DNA from: an uncultured Blautia sp. | Lineage (GTDB): Bacteria > Bacillota > Clostridia > Lachnospirales > Lachnospiraceae | NCBI RefSeq assembly: GCF_937880195.1 | Contig: NZ_CALFLA010000078.1 | Span: 1 to 31,256 of the forward strand | Length of the DNA stretch: 31,256 nucleotides | Direction: 5' to 3' | Shown: positions 7,143 to 15,828 of the stretch, piece after piece | How positions within the stretch are numbered: position 1 is the stretch's first letter | How the letters are laid out: each line of letters opens with the position of its first letter | The notes under the pieces: generated by a model | What the model saw: only the letters and a program-made list of their open reading frames with translations | Told to the model about the DNA's origin: nothing | Databases searched by the model: none | Translations under genes and position numbers: made by a program

Positions 7143-7663
7143 CTGTTTTTTTCGTATGCAGCTAATTTTTCCTCAATTTCCCGGATCAGATCCTCAAAAG
7201 GCTTCACTCCGGTAATCACTTCAAGGTCTGCAAACTTCTGATAAACAGGGTCTCTCTGTTTTAAAAGTTTTTTAATTTTTTCATCACGGTCATCTCCGTC
7301 CAGAGCCGGATCTTTGCTGGATCCTTCCAGCCTCTTTTTCAGTGTTTCAAAAGATCCCTTCAGATAAATTACTGTGCCTAAATCCTTCAGATATTTCTGA
7401 TTCTGCTCCTGAAGAGGCAGGCCTGATCCCAATGAGATCACCTTCCTCTCTTTATCATTGATCAGTTCTTTCACTGCCATTGTTTCCAACGCGCGGAAAA
7501 ACGGCTCGCCAAATTTCTGAAAAATTTCTCTTACAGACAGATTCATTTTTTTCACAATTAATTTTTCAAGATCTACAAAAGGAAGCCCCAGATCCCTGGA
7601 CAACTGCTTTCCTACTCTTGTTTTCCCCGAACCCATAAACCCGATGACGATCACATGGTTCAT
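7139..7663 (-). CDS. aroK: Shikimate kinase family protein (divergent substrate motifs)
   Basis: This 174-residue P-loop kinase is predicted to phosphorylate shikimate in aromatic amino acid synthesis. Walker A is GFMGSGKT (residues 8-15). Arg57 in FFRALE and the lid Arg137 in QRDPVY match the family's substrate- and nucleotide-binding arginines. Two usual shikimate contacts differ: the Asp-x-Asp after strand 2 is DLE (Asp31, Glu33), and the GGG loop is GSG (79-81, in ISLGSGLPL). The fold is clear, but strict shikimate specificity is less certain than usual. The start overlaps the yqeG stop by four bases (ATGA), so the two are translationally coupled. Confidence 0.82.
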   Translation of the reverse strand: MNHVIVIGFMGSGKTRVGKQLSRDLGLPFVDLEKLIVKKMNLSVREIFQKFGEPFFRALETMAVKELINDKERKVISLGSGLPLQEQNQKYLKDLGTVIYLKGSFETLKKRLEGSSKDPALDGDDRDEKIKKLLKQRDPVYQKFADLEVITGVKPFEDLIREIEEKLAAYEKNS

Positions 7664-8163
7664 AAAGTCCCCTCCTCTTTTTTGTAAAAATAAAGTACGA
7701 TTCTTTCCAAATAACGTTTCAATACGATCTGGATCTCTTCTTTGGGATGAATCGGCTTTACCAAGATATTACGGATTCCGGCTCTTTTTGCACCATAAAC
7801 ATCCGTAAAAAGCTGATCTCCAATAAATATTGTGTTAGAACAGTCTGTTCCCAGAAGCTCCATGGCTTTTTTGTAATTTCCTGTTGCGGGCTTATGGGCA
7901 TTTTCAATAAAACGCTCGCCTATTTTTTCATTAAAGGAAGCCACTCGCTCAATCTGGTTGTTTGATATAAAACAGCTCTTAAAGCCTATGGCACGAAGGC
8001 GTGTGAACAGTTCTATGGCACGATCGTCCGCCGGCGCCCCATGAGGCACCAGCGTATTATCAATGTCAAACAGAAGTCCTCTATAGCCCTCCTGATACAA
8101 TTTTTCATAGTCTACTGCATATGCAGATTCCAGATACTCATCTGGAAAAAAACATCGAAACAT
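7660..8163 (-). CDS. yqeG: YqeG family HAD-IIIA phosphatase
   Basis: This is a soluble haloacid-dehalogenase-fold phosphatase of 167 residues. Motif I is LLFDIDNTLVPHG with the nucleophilic Asp; motif II is CFISNNQ; the motif III Lys lies in AHKPATGNYKKA; motif IV is FIGDQLFTDV. The size and the DIDNTL form place it in the HAD-IIIA / YqeG group (relatives include mitochondrial PGP phosphatase-like Gep4). Here a phosphatidylglycerolphosphate-like or small phosphate ester substrate is possible but unproven. The ATG at 8163 is chosen because AGGAG lies just before it and downstream of the citrate synthase stop; a longer frame to 8226 would overlap that gene. It sits between citrate synthase and aroK, probably in one transcript. 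Confidence 0.88.
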   Translation of the reverse strand: MFRCFFPDEYLESAYAVDYEKLYQEGYRGLLFDIDNTLVPHGAPADDRAIELFTRLRAIGFKSCFISNNQIERVASFNEKIGERFIENAHKPATGNYKKAMELLGTDCSNTIFIGDQLFTDVYGAKRAGIRNILVKPIHPKEEIQIVLKRYLERIVLYFYKKEEGTL

Positions 8164-8182
8164 TCTTCTCTCCTGCTCTCTT

Positions 8183-9544
8183 TCAGCGCTGGTCAAGAGG
8201 AACATATTCTGCCGCATCAAGCACATTCTTGTATGCAGGACGGATGATCTTGTCTGTATTGATCAGCTCTTCCATACGGTGAGCGCTCCATCCTACAATA
8301 CGTGCCACTGCAAACATAGGAGTATAAAGTTCCAGCGGAAGATCCAGCATACTGTATACAAATCCACTGTAAAAATCCACGTTGGCGCTAACGCCTTTGT
8401 AGATTTTTCTCTCCTCTGCAATTACCTCAGGCGCCATTTTTTCTACCATGGAATAAAGGTTGTAATCCTTCATACGTCCCTTTTCCTTGGCAAGACTTTC
8501 TACAAAACTCTTAAGAACCTCTGCTCTTGGATCTGATACGGAATAGATCGCATGTCCCATACCATAGATCAATCCTCTCCTGTCAAAAGCTTCTTTATGG
8601 AGGAGACGTTTCAGATAAGAACGAACCTCATCTTCATCCTCCCAGTCATGAACTTCTTTTTTCATGTCCTCAAACATGCGGATCACCTTAATATTAGCTC
8701 CGCCGTGTTTCGGTCCTTTCAGGGAGCCGAGAGCAGCAGCTATTGCAGAATATGTATCGGTTCCTGAAGAGGAAACTACATGAGTAGTAAAAGTAGAGTT
8801 ATTACCACCGCCATGCTCCATATGGAGGATCAGGGCAAGATCCAGGATCTTCGCCTCCAGATCTGTATGTTTTTTGTCTGGTCTTAAGATACGCAGAATA
8901 TTCTCTGCTGTGGAAAGTTCTTTTTTGGGATTATGGATATAAAAACTCTTGCCTCTGATATAGTGATTATAGGCCTGGTATCCATATACAGACAGAAGCG
9001 GAAATACGCTGATCAGATTTAAACACTGGCGAAGAACATTCGGCAGGGAAATATCGTCTGGATTATTATCATAGGAATAAAGCGTCAGCACACTTCTAGA
9101 AAGTGCGTTCATAATATCTCTTCCCGGAGCCTTCATCACAACGTCTCGTACAAAATTCCGGGGAAGCGTTCTCTGGTTTGAAAGAAGCACCTTAAATTCT
9201 TCCAGTTCTTTTTTGTTGGGCAGAACGCCAAACAAAAGAAGATAGGTAGTCTCCTCAAAGCCGAAGCGGTTATCCTTTACAAATCCAGCTGTCAGATCCT
9301 TGATATTATATCCTCTGTAATACAGACTTCCTGCGCAGGGAACTTCTTTTCCGTCCACTACCTTCACTGCCTGAACGTTTGATACCTGAGTCAGTCCTGC
9401 AAGAACGCCCTTTCCGTTGATATCACGAAGTCCGCGCTTTACGTCATATTTCCCATAGAGAGACAGATCTATGCTTGTATGGTCCTTGCAAAGCTCTGTC
9501 AGATTCTCGATTTCCGGTGTTACTTTCGTGTTAAATCCTGTCAT
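8183..9544 (-). CDS. gltA: Citrate synthase
   Basis: The 453-residue enzyme condenses acetyl-CoA and oxaloacetate to citrate. Key regions are present: HMEHGGGNNSTF (His241, His244), GPKHGGAN (His280), GMGHAIYS (His331) and the catalytic Asp390 in ANVDFYSGF. The gene is somewhat longer than the usual 370-430 residues because of an N-terminal extension, as is common in clostridial forms. In an anaerobe this serves the oxidative half-TCA route to 2-oxoglutarate. It is transcribed away from glutamate dehydrogenase, which uses that product. AAAGGAG lies nine bases before the ATG. A 2-methylcitrate synthase activity cannot be excluded, but no prp genes are near. Confidence 0.94.
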   Translation of the reverse strand: MTGFNTKVTPEIENLTELCKDHTSIDLSLYGKYDVKRGLRDINGKGVLAGLTQVSNVQAVKVVDGKEVPCAGSLYYRGYNIKDLTAGFVKDNRFGFEETTYLLLFGVLPNKKELEEFKVLLSNQRTLPRNFVRDVVMKAPGRDIMNALSRSVLTLYSYDNNPDDISLPNVLRQCLNLISVFPLLSVYGYQAYNHYIRGKSFYIHNPKKELSTAENILRILRPDKKHTDLEAKILDLALILHMEHGGGNNSTFTTHVVSSSGTDTYSAIAAALGSLKGPKHGGANIKVIRMFEDMKKEVHDWEDEDEVRSYLKRLLHKEAFDRRGLIYGMGHAIYSVSDPRAEVLKSFVESLAKEKGRMKDYNLYSMVEKMAPEVIAEERKIYKGVSANVDFYSGFVYSMLDLPLELYTPMFAVARIVGWSAHRMEELINTDKIIRPAYKNVLDAAEYVPLDQR

Positions 9545-9654
9545 ACATGATTTCTCCTTTCGTTATCCACTTCTGTCTTTATATCCGGTCAAGGTCCCTC
9601 CTCATCCCTTTCTCTTAGCTGTTTTCACATATTTTCTGTTCCAACATTAGTAAC

Positions 9655-9683
9655 AGTATATCATTTTTTTTTATTCTGGTCTA
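9655..9683 (-). promoter_or_regulatory. Probable citrate synthase promoter
   Basis: On the minus strand TATACT (9660-9655) is preceded after 17 bases by a weak -35, TAGACC (9683-9678). This gives a leader of about 105 nt before the ribosome binding site. The rest of the 358-base gap (9545-9903) is AT-rich and holds the gdhA promoter and operator-like palindrome, and no ORF that I can support. Confidence 0.45.
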
Positions 9684-9811
9684 TATCTTAAAACAGATTC
9701 TCTTGCAGCCGGGAATGAATTTACAAAATTTTATAAAATTATTCAGAATAAAGTCGCTGATACCATCTGAAAATTTTATTTCGGAAAAATAATTTTTTTT
9801 TCACATCCATC

Positions 9812-9840
9812 TTGTATACACTACCACTTTAGTGTATAAT
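9812..9840 (+). promoter_or_regulatory. gdhA promoter with overlapping operator-like palindrome
   Basis: TTGTAT (9812-9817) and TATAAT (9835-9840) are spaced by 17 bases. A perfect 9-bp inverted repeat, TATACACTA (9815-9823) and TAGTGTATA (9830-9838), covers the spacer and cuts into both boxes. A protein bound to it would block RNA polymerase. A short hairpin, TGCTGA with TCAGCA (9849-9866), follows in the leader. Confidence 0.75.
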
Positions 9841-9891
9841 AGCACCATTGCTGAAACAACTCAGCAGTTCATAATCGGATAATATGGATGA

Positions 9892-11238
<1,347 letters not shown>

Positions 11239-11271
11239 ATCTTCTGTCCTGAAACCATAAACTGACAATTA

Positions 11272-11310
11272 ACGGCTGTTGTGAATTTTTCTTTCACAGC
11301 AGCCGTTTTT
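11272..11310 (+). terminator. gdhA terminator
   Basis: A 14-bp stem, ACGGCTGTTGTGAA with TTCACAGCAGCCGT, is followed by a T-run. It lies between the convergent gdhA and sigG genes. Confidence 0.88.
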
Positions 11311-11320
11311 ATAACAAATC

Positions 11321-12100
11321 TTAGGGACGGAGAAAATTCTTCATACTTTTCAGAGCATTTTTTTCCAAACGGCTGACCTGGGCCTGCGAAATCCCCACCT
11401 CCTGAGCCACCTCCATCTGTGTTTTTCCTTCGTAAAAACGCATTTCAATAATATTCCGTTCTCTTTCCGAAAGACGCTGCATTGCTTCTCTGAGACTCAG
11501 ATTTTCGATCCACCGCTCCTCCCGGTTCTTTTTATCACTGATCTGATCCATAACGTATAACGTGTCTCCGCCTTCTGTATAAACCGGTTCAAACAGACTT
11601 ACCGGATTCTGGATCGCGTCCATAGCGTATACGATCAGTTCTTTTTCAATTCCGGTTTCTTCGGCAATTTCTGTGATCGTCGGCTCTCTCAGATTCTTTT
11701 TTGTATAATTCTCTCTGGCATAAATAGCCTTGTAAGCAATATCTCTTAAGGATCTGCTGACCCGTATGCTGTTATTGTCCCTCAGATACCTTCTGATCTC
11801 TCCAATGATCATGGGAACTGCATAGGTAGAAAATTTCACTTGCAGCGTAGTATCAAAATTATCTATGGCCTTCATAAGGCCGATGCATCCAATCTGAAAA
11901 AGATCGTCCACATTTTCATTGCTGTTCTGAAAGCGCCTGATAACACTTAATACAAGCCTCAGGTTTCCCTTAATATATCTTTCTCTTGCTTCTTTGTCCC
12001 CTTTTTTGATCCTCAGAAACAGTTCCTCCTTTTCCTCCGGCTTCAATACCGGAAGCTCCGCAGTATTGACTCCGCAGATTTCCACTTTATTAAGCGCCAT
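11321..12100 (-). CDS. sigG: Sporulation RNA polymerase sigma factor SigG
   Basis: The 259-residue sigma-70-family factor directs late forespore gene expression. The N-terminus MALNKVEICGVNTAELPVL is the recognisable sigma-G leader involved in anti-sigma control. Region 2 contains NLRLVLSVIRRF, DDLFQIGCIGLMKAIDNFD and KFSTYAVPMIIGEIRRYLRD. Region 3 follows, and region 4 ends with the helix-turn-helix KTQMEVAQEVGISQAQVSRL. The ATG at 12100 is set by AAGGAGG eight bases upstream; a longer frame reaches 12133. It is followed by the gdhA terminator and preceded by a YlmC/YmxH gene. This neighbourhood is conserved in spore formers and is good evidence that the host sporulates. Confidence 0.96.
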   Translation of the reverse strand: MALNKVEICGVNTAELPVLKPEEKEELFLRIKKGDKEARERYIKGNLRLVLSVIRRFQNSNENVDDLFQIGCIGLMKAIDNFDTTLQVKFSTYAVPMIIGEIRRYLRDNNSIRVSRSLRDIAYKAIYARENYTKKNLREPTITEIAEETGIEKELIVYAMDAIQNPVSLFEPVYTEGGDTLYVMDQISDKKNREERWIENLSLREAMQRLSERERNIIEMRFYEGKTQMEVAQEVGISQAQVSRLEKNALKSMKNFLRP

Positions 12101-12134
12101 CGAAACATCCTCCTTCTCTCTTTTGCTCACCATA

Positions 12135-12164
12135 AATCATTCTCAGAGAAAAGGATAAATATAC
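12135..12164 (-). promoter_or_regulatory. Candidate SigF-type promoter of sigG
   Basis: On the minus strand GTATA (12164-12160) is followed after 15 bases by GAGAATGATT (12144-12135). This approximates the forespore consensus GYATA - 15 - GGNRANAHTW. In B. subtilis sigG is transcribed by sigma-F. The match is partial. Confidence 0.4.
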
Positions 12165-12203
12165 TTTTTTCAGAAAAATATAAAAAATATAAGCCCTTGA
12201 CAT

Positions 12204-12467
12204 TCAGCCCGGACGCTCTTTATGAAAGCACTTTTCCTCCTGAATTTCTACAAGAATAATGTCATCACCAATCTGACAGATACATTTCCAGGGGATTACA
12301 TATTCGCTCTCACGGCCAAAAAAACCGCAGAATTTTCCTGGTCCCGGAACAATAAGAGCTGTGAGCCGTCCTGTTGCACAGTCAAATTCCACATCAACAG
12401 GACAGCCCAGGCAGCGGCAGGTACAGGTATTGATAATCTCCTTTTGCTTCAGCTCACATAAACGCAT
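12204..12467 (-). CDS. ymxH: YlmC/YmxH family sporulation protein (PRC-barrel-like)
   Basis: This small protein of 87 residues begins MRLCELKQKEIINTCTCRCLG, as YlmC/YmxH proteins do (R-L-S/C-E-L-x-x-K-E-I-I/V-N). The core VDVEFDCATGRLTALIVPGP and YVIPWKCICQIGDDIILVEI gives the short beta-barrel typical of PRC-barrel domains. The protein is rich in cysteine near the start (CTCRCLGC) and has a charged tail (EEKCFHKERPG). The molecular role is unknown, although family members are tied to sporulation by location and expression. AGGTG lies five bases before the ATG. It lies upstream of sigG on the same strand; in B. subtilis ylmC is also a neighbour of sigG. Confidence 0.88.
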   Translation of the reverse strand: MRLCELKQKEIINTCTCRCLGCPVDVEFDCATGRLTALIVPGPGKFCGFFGRESEYVIPWKCICQIGDDIILVEIQEEKCFHKERPG

Positions 12468-12487
12468 GACGACACCTGTTTTTTCTC

Positions 12488-12517
12488 AAATATATGCAAA
12501 ATCAAAAAAGAATATAC
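12488..12517 (-). promoter_or_regulatory. Candidate sporulation (SigE- or SigF/G-like) promoter of ymxH
   Basis: On the minus strand GTATATT starts at 12517, and CATATATT (12496-12489) follows after 14 bases. This fits the sigma-E pattern KMATATT - 14 - CATACAHT with two mismatches. Read as GTATA - 15 - GCATATATTT it also approximates the sigma-F/G pattern. Confidence 0.4.
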
Positions 12518-12528
12518 TCCTGCATTTG

Positions 12529-12558
12529 TTGACATAAAAAGTAAAATTATAGTATAAT
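12529..12558 (+). promoter_or_regulatory. nrdR promoter
   Basis: A perfect TTGACA (12529-12534) and a perfect TATAAT (12553-12558) are spaced by 18 bases. The ribosome binding site of nrdR follows closely. Confidence 0.8.
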
Positions 12559-12588
12559 GTGGCCATGTAGGAGAAAGGGGAGCATACT

Positions 12589-13041
12589 ATGAAATGTCCA
12601 TTTTGCGGAGGCGATAATACCAGAGTCGTGGATTCACGACCTGTAGAAGATACAAATTCCATCAGAAGGAGACGCATGTGCGAATCCTGCGGCCAGCGTT
12701 TTACTACCTACGAAAAGGTCGAGACGATTCCTCTGACCGTAATCAAAAAAGATCAGAACCGTGAACAGTATAATAGAAGCAAGATCCAGGACGGAATCCT
12801 CCGCGCCTGCTATAAGCGCCCCATCCCGGTTACTGAGATTGAAGAACTGATAGATTCCATTGAGGGAGATATTTTTGACCAGGCTGACAAGGAAATTTCC
12901 AGCAGCCGTATCGGGGAGATCGTAATGGAACATCTCCAGTCTCTGGACGCAGTAGCCTATGTCCGCTTTGCTTCCGTATACAGAGAATTTAAAGATGTCA
13001 GTACCTTTATGGAAGAATTAAAGAAATTTATGGAACCGTAA
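12589..13041 (+). CDS. nrdR: Transcriptional repressor NrdR
   Basis: The 150-residue regulator of ribonucleotide reductase operons senses ATP/dATP. The N-terminal zinc ribbon has CPFC (residues 3-6) and CESC, followed by the RRRRMCESCGQRFTTYE signature. The ATP-cone domain begins near IPLTVIKKDQNREQYNRSKI and contains LRACYKRPI. The C-terminal segment SLDAVAYVRFASVYREFKD is diagnostic. Length is exactly typical. The ATG follows a GGGGAG site. It has its own promoter and terminator and is divergent from ymxH, an arrangement common in Clostridia. Its targets (nrd operons with NrdR boxes) are not in this window. Confidence 0.97.
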   Translation: MKCPFCGGDNTRVVDSRPVEDTNSIRRRRMCESCGQRFTTYEKVETIPLTVIKKDQNREQYNRSKIQDGILRACYKRPIPVTEIEELIDSIEGDIFDQADKEISSSRIGEIVMEHLQSLDAVAYVRFASVYREFKDVSTFMEELKKFMEP

Positions 13042-13051
13042 TTCCCGTAAA

Positions 13052-13077
13052 AAAAGGCCCTTAATCCAGGGCCTTTT
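13052..13077. terminator. Bidirectional terminator shared by nrdR and the PPK2 gene
   Basis: AAAAGGCCCT (13052-13061) pairs with AGGGCCTTTT (13068-13077) around a six-base loop, with T-runs on each strand. The last codons of the convergent PPK2 gene lie inside the hairpin. Confidence 0.85.
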
Positions 13078-14533
13078 CTAATTTTTCTATAATTATTTTC
13101 AGAGCTTTGATCCGGGCGTATTTTTTGTCTACAGATTCCAGAATATGCCAGGGAGCAAAGACTGTACTTGTCTTTTTCAGCATTTCATTAACAGCGTCTT
13201 CATAAAGATCCCACTTTTCGCGATTGCGCCAATCTTCTTCTGTGATCTTCCACTGTTTTTCTGGATTGTTCTGGCGTTCTGTAAACCGGGCAAGCTGGGT
13301 ATCCTTGTCTATCTGTACCCAGAATTTAATGATCACAGCTCCCCAGTCAGAAAGCTCTTTTTCGAACTCATTGATCTCATTATAAGCTCGTTTCCAGTCA
13401 TTTTCTGTACAAAAACCTTCCAGACGTTCCACCATAACCCGTCCATACCAGGTACGGTCGAAAATTGCAATATGCCCGTCTTTTGGAAGTCTTGTCCAGA
13501 ATCGCCACAGATAATGACGGGATTTCTCATGAGGCTCCGGGCTTGCAATGGGATGCACTTCATAGCCTCTGGGATCCAGCGCTCCTGTGATCCTTTTTAT
13601 ATTTCCTCCTTTTCCTGCTGCGTCCCAGCCTTCATAGGTAATGATCACAGGAACCCGTTTCCTGTAAAGCCGGTTATGAAGCTCTCCAAGGCGCTTCTGA
13701 AGTTTTTTCAGTTCACTTCGATACTCTTCCTCGTCGATCTCTTTTCCATTAAGCTCCACATCTGAGAGCTTCGGCATTTTCACAAGAGGGAATACATTCT
13801 GTAGAATAGGAACAGAGTGCATCCGGTTCTGCATGGCAACCTCAATGCTGCTGATCAGAATATCCATCACCTGCTGCTCTGCCCATTTGCGGTTTTTGGC
13901 ATCTATGATATACCATGGGGCAGAAGGCAAATTCGTATCCTTCATATATCTGTCAAAAACTTTTATACATTTTCCATAATGCTCATTCTGCCAACGGTCA
14001 AATTTTGTTACTCTCCAGCTTGTATCTTCTTTCTGAAGAAGCTTTGTGATCCGATGATCCTGCTCTTCTTTTTCAATGTGCATAAAAAATTTCAGCACAA
14101 GATAGCCATTGTCCGTAAGCTGTCGTTCAAACCTTCTGATACTTTCAATCCTTTTTTCATAATCAGCTCCAGAAAGTTCCTTTCTCAGAACCTGACCTGA
14201 GGTTTCCTCCATCCATCCTGAATCAAGGAAAGTAAATTTCCCTTCTTCTGGTATTTGCTTCATGTAACGATACAAAAAAGGTTTTCGCAGCTCTTCCTCC
14301 GACGGCGCAGACATGGCTGCTACTTTAAAGAATCTGGGATCAATATTTTTGATCACCTTTGCAATGGTACTTCCTTTTCCTGCTGCCGCCCATCCTTCAA
14401 ACAACACCAGAACAGGAATCTTGTGTTCCTTGATCTTCATCTGGAGTTCATAGAGCCTTGCCCTATCTCTTTCCAACTGAGTTTCCAGTTCCTCTTTTTC
14501 CGGGATTTCTCCAGGTACCCATTCTTTCAGCAT
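13061..14533 (-). CDS. pap: Polyphosphate:AMP phosphotransferase (tandem PPK2 domains)
   Basis: This 490-residue protein is built of two PPK2-like P-loop domains. The N-terminal one has Walker A GWAAAGKGS (residues 47-55), but its Walker B region reads FLDSGWMEE and lacks the usual DRSWY form. The C-terminal one has GWDAAGKGG (302-310) and the full FDRTWYGRV (358-366), and is probably the catalytic half. This two-domain form is known as PAP (class II PPK2), which uses inorganic polyphosphate to convert AMP to ADP. Length agrees with characterised members. It would recycle nucleotides at the expense of polyphosphate. The gene stands alone on the minus strand; no polyphosphate-making Ppk1 is in the window. 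Confidence 0.9.
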   Translation of the reverse strand: MLKEWVPGEIPEKEELETQLERDRARLYELQMKIKEHKIPVLVLFEGWAAAGKGSTIAKVIKNIDPRFFKVAAMSAPSEEELRKPFLYRYMKQIPEEGKFTFLDSGWMEETSGQVLRKELSGADYEKRIESIRRFERQLTDNGYLVLKFFMHIEKEEQDHRITKLLQKEDTSWRVTKFDRWQNEHYGKCIKVFDRYMKDTNLPSAPWYIIDAKNRKWAEQQVMDILISSIEVAMQNRMHSVPILQNVFPLVKMPKLSDVELNGKEIDEEEYRSELKKLQKRLGELHNRLYRKRVPVIITYEGWDAAGKGGNIKRITGALDPRGYEVHPIASPEPHEKSRHYLWRFWTRLPKDGHIAIFDRTWYGRVMVERLEGFCTENDWKRAYNEINEFEKELSDWGAVIIKFWVQIDKDTQLARFTERQNNPEKQWKITEEDWRNREKWDLYEDAVNEMLKKTSTVFAPWHILESVDKKYARIKALKIIIEKLEKALD

Positions 14534-14659
14534 ATGATCACCTCATTTCTCCAATTAAAATCTGTCTTTTTATAGAAAACATAGATTTTAACTGTTTTAT
14601 TTATTAGTATACCACTGTTTTCAGGTGATTACTATTCCATATACTGTATATTTATTTTT

Positions 14660-15487
14660 TTACATCAGATGATGTTTCTGAAATGCTTTCCAAATTCCAT
14701 CCTCTGTTACTGGAGGGCAGATCTCATCCGCTAGCTCTTTAACTGCCTGGCTGCCGTTTCCCATACAAATACTAAGACCTGCTGTTTCCATCATCTCTTT
14801 ATCGTTCATACTGTCCCCAAATCCCACGGAATCACTGACCGGGATATTCAGATAACGGCAGACACGTTCCACTCCTGTTCCCTTATTAAATTTACGGTTG
14901 ATAAGCTCACAGTTAACAAGTCCCTGAGACTCATCCTGAATGCAAAAAAGAAAATCATTTTCCAGCTCCTCTTTTGCCCGATCAAGATTTTTCATGGACG
15001 GACTGAGCAGGCTGAATTTATATGCGGGCTGATCCTGATATCTTTCCATGGGAAAAATACGGAGATTTTTTTCCACCTGTTCTCTCCAACGGAGAAATTC
15101 GCTGCTGCGGCTTTCTCCGTACTGCTCCTGTACAAGTTTTCGGAAACCTTCATCTGCATATGCCCCATCCATACATTCTATAGTACGGATAATATTGTTT
15201 TCTTTCATAACTTCCATAACCCTGTTTTTTTGTTCTTCTGTCATAGGACAGTCAAAGATCACCTGCTCTCCACAGGCAATATAGCCGCCTGCGCTTGCTA
15301 CAACGCCGTCAAATCCATATTTTAAAAGAGGGGACAGCATGGCATAATTTCTTCCACTGCAAAGAAACACGTAATTTCCTGCTTCACGAGCCTTTTTTAC
15401 CGCCTCCAGGGCAGAAGCCGGAGGTTCGTTGTGGCCCGGCTCAGTAAGAGTTCCATCTATATCAAGAAATATCACTTTTTTACCCAT
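14660..15487 (-). CDS. Cof-type HAD-IIB family hydrolase
   Basis: This 275-residue soluble phosphatase has HAD motif I IFLDIDGTLTEPG, motif II FLCSGRN, the lysine motif in NRKFNKGTGVERVC and motif IV VGFGDSMNDKEMM. A type IIB cap lies between motifs II and III, as in Cof/YbiV/YidA sugar-phosphate and flavin-phosphate phosphatases. The substrate cannot be predicted. The ATG at 15487 is chosen because GGGAGG lies just upstream and because motif I then starts about five residues in, which is normal for the family; a longer frame reaches 15517. It has its own promoter and lies after a terminator that closes the ferritin unit. Confidence 0.9.
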   Translation of the reverse strand: MGKKVIFLDIDGTLTEPGHNEPPASALEAVKKAREAGNYVFLCSGRNYAMLSPLLKYGFDGVVASAGGYIACGEQVIFDCPMTEEQKNRVMEVMKENNIIRTIECMDGAYADEGFRKLVQEQYGESRSSEFLRWREQVEKNLRIFPMERYQDQPAYKFSLLSPSMKNLDRAKEELENDFLFCIQDESQGLVNCELINRKFNKGTGVERVCRYLNIPVSDSVGFGDSMNDKEMMETAGLSICMGNGSQAVKELADEICPPVTEDGIWKAFQKHHLM

Positions 15488-15538
15488 TTTCTTTTTCCTC
15501 CCAAAAATCAGCCTCATATGGAATCGTTCTCATACTAC

Positions 15539-15567
15539 ATTATATTTTAGATCAATGGGATTGTAAA
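15539..15567 (-). promoter_or_regulatory. Promoter of the HAD hydrolase gene
   Basis: Minus-strand TTTACA (15567-15562) and TATAAT (15544-15539) are spaced by exactly 17 bases, about 45 bases before the start codon. Confidence 0.7.
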
Positions 15568-15579
15568 TTGACGTTTTTC

Positions 15580-15633
15580 ATAAAAAAACACACCTCTTTT
15601 TACTGTATGGTGTAAAGAAGTGTGTTTTTTTAT
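15580..15633. terminator. Terminator after the ferritin/Bfd-like unit
   Basis: ATAAAAAAACACAC (15580-15593) pairs with GTGTGTTTTTTTAT (15620-15633), with an inner CTTT/AAAG pairing. A long T-run is available in either direction. Confidence 0.8.
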
Positions 15634-15638
15634 GGCAT

Positions 15639-15827
15639 TTAGGCTTCTTTTTTTTCGAGAAGTTTTTTGGTAAGCTTCTTGACTTTTTTCTTACATTTTC
15701 CGCAGGCCTTTCCTGCTTTTGTGGCTGCTTTCACCTCTTTAAAGGAACCTGCCCCGTTTTCTACAGCTTTTGCCACATCGCCCTTGGTTATCTTATAACA
15801 GGGACAGATCACCTTATGGGGATTCAT
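15639..15827 (-). CDS. Bfd-like [2Fe-2S] ferredoxin, partner of ferritin
   Basis: This 62-residue protein has cysteines at 8, 10, 42 and 45 in the pattern C-x-C-x31-C-x2-C. This is the [2Fe-2S] ligand spacing of BFD-type (bacterioferritin-associated ferredoxin, Fer2_BFD) domains. The helical core GDVAKAVENGAGSFKEVKAA fits the fold, and the tail is very lysine-rich (KKKVKKLTKKLLEKKE). In other bacteria Bfd gives electrons to bacterioferritin to release stored iron. Here the start codon lies one base after the ferritin stop codon, which strongly suggests the same role for a classical ferritin; that is inference. A GTG at 15860 would extend the frame into ferritin but has no need or support. Confidence 0.82.
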   Translation of the reverse strand: MNPHKVICPCYKITKGDVAKAVENGAGSFKEVKAATKAGKACGKCKKKVKKLTKKLLEKKEA

Positions 15828-15828
15828 A

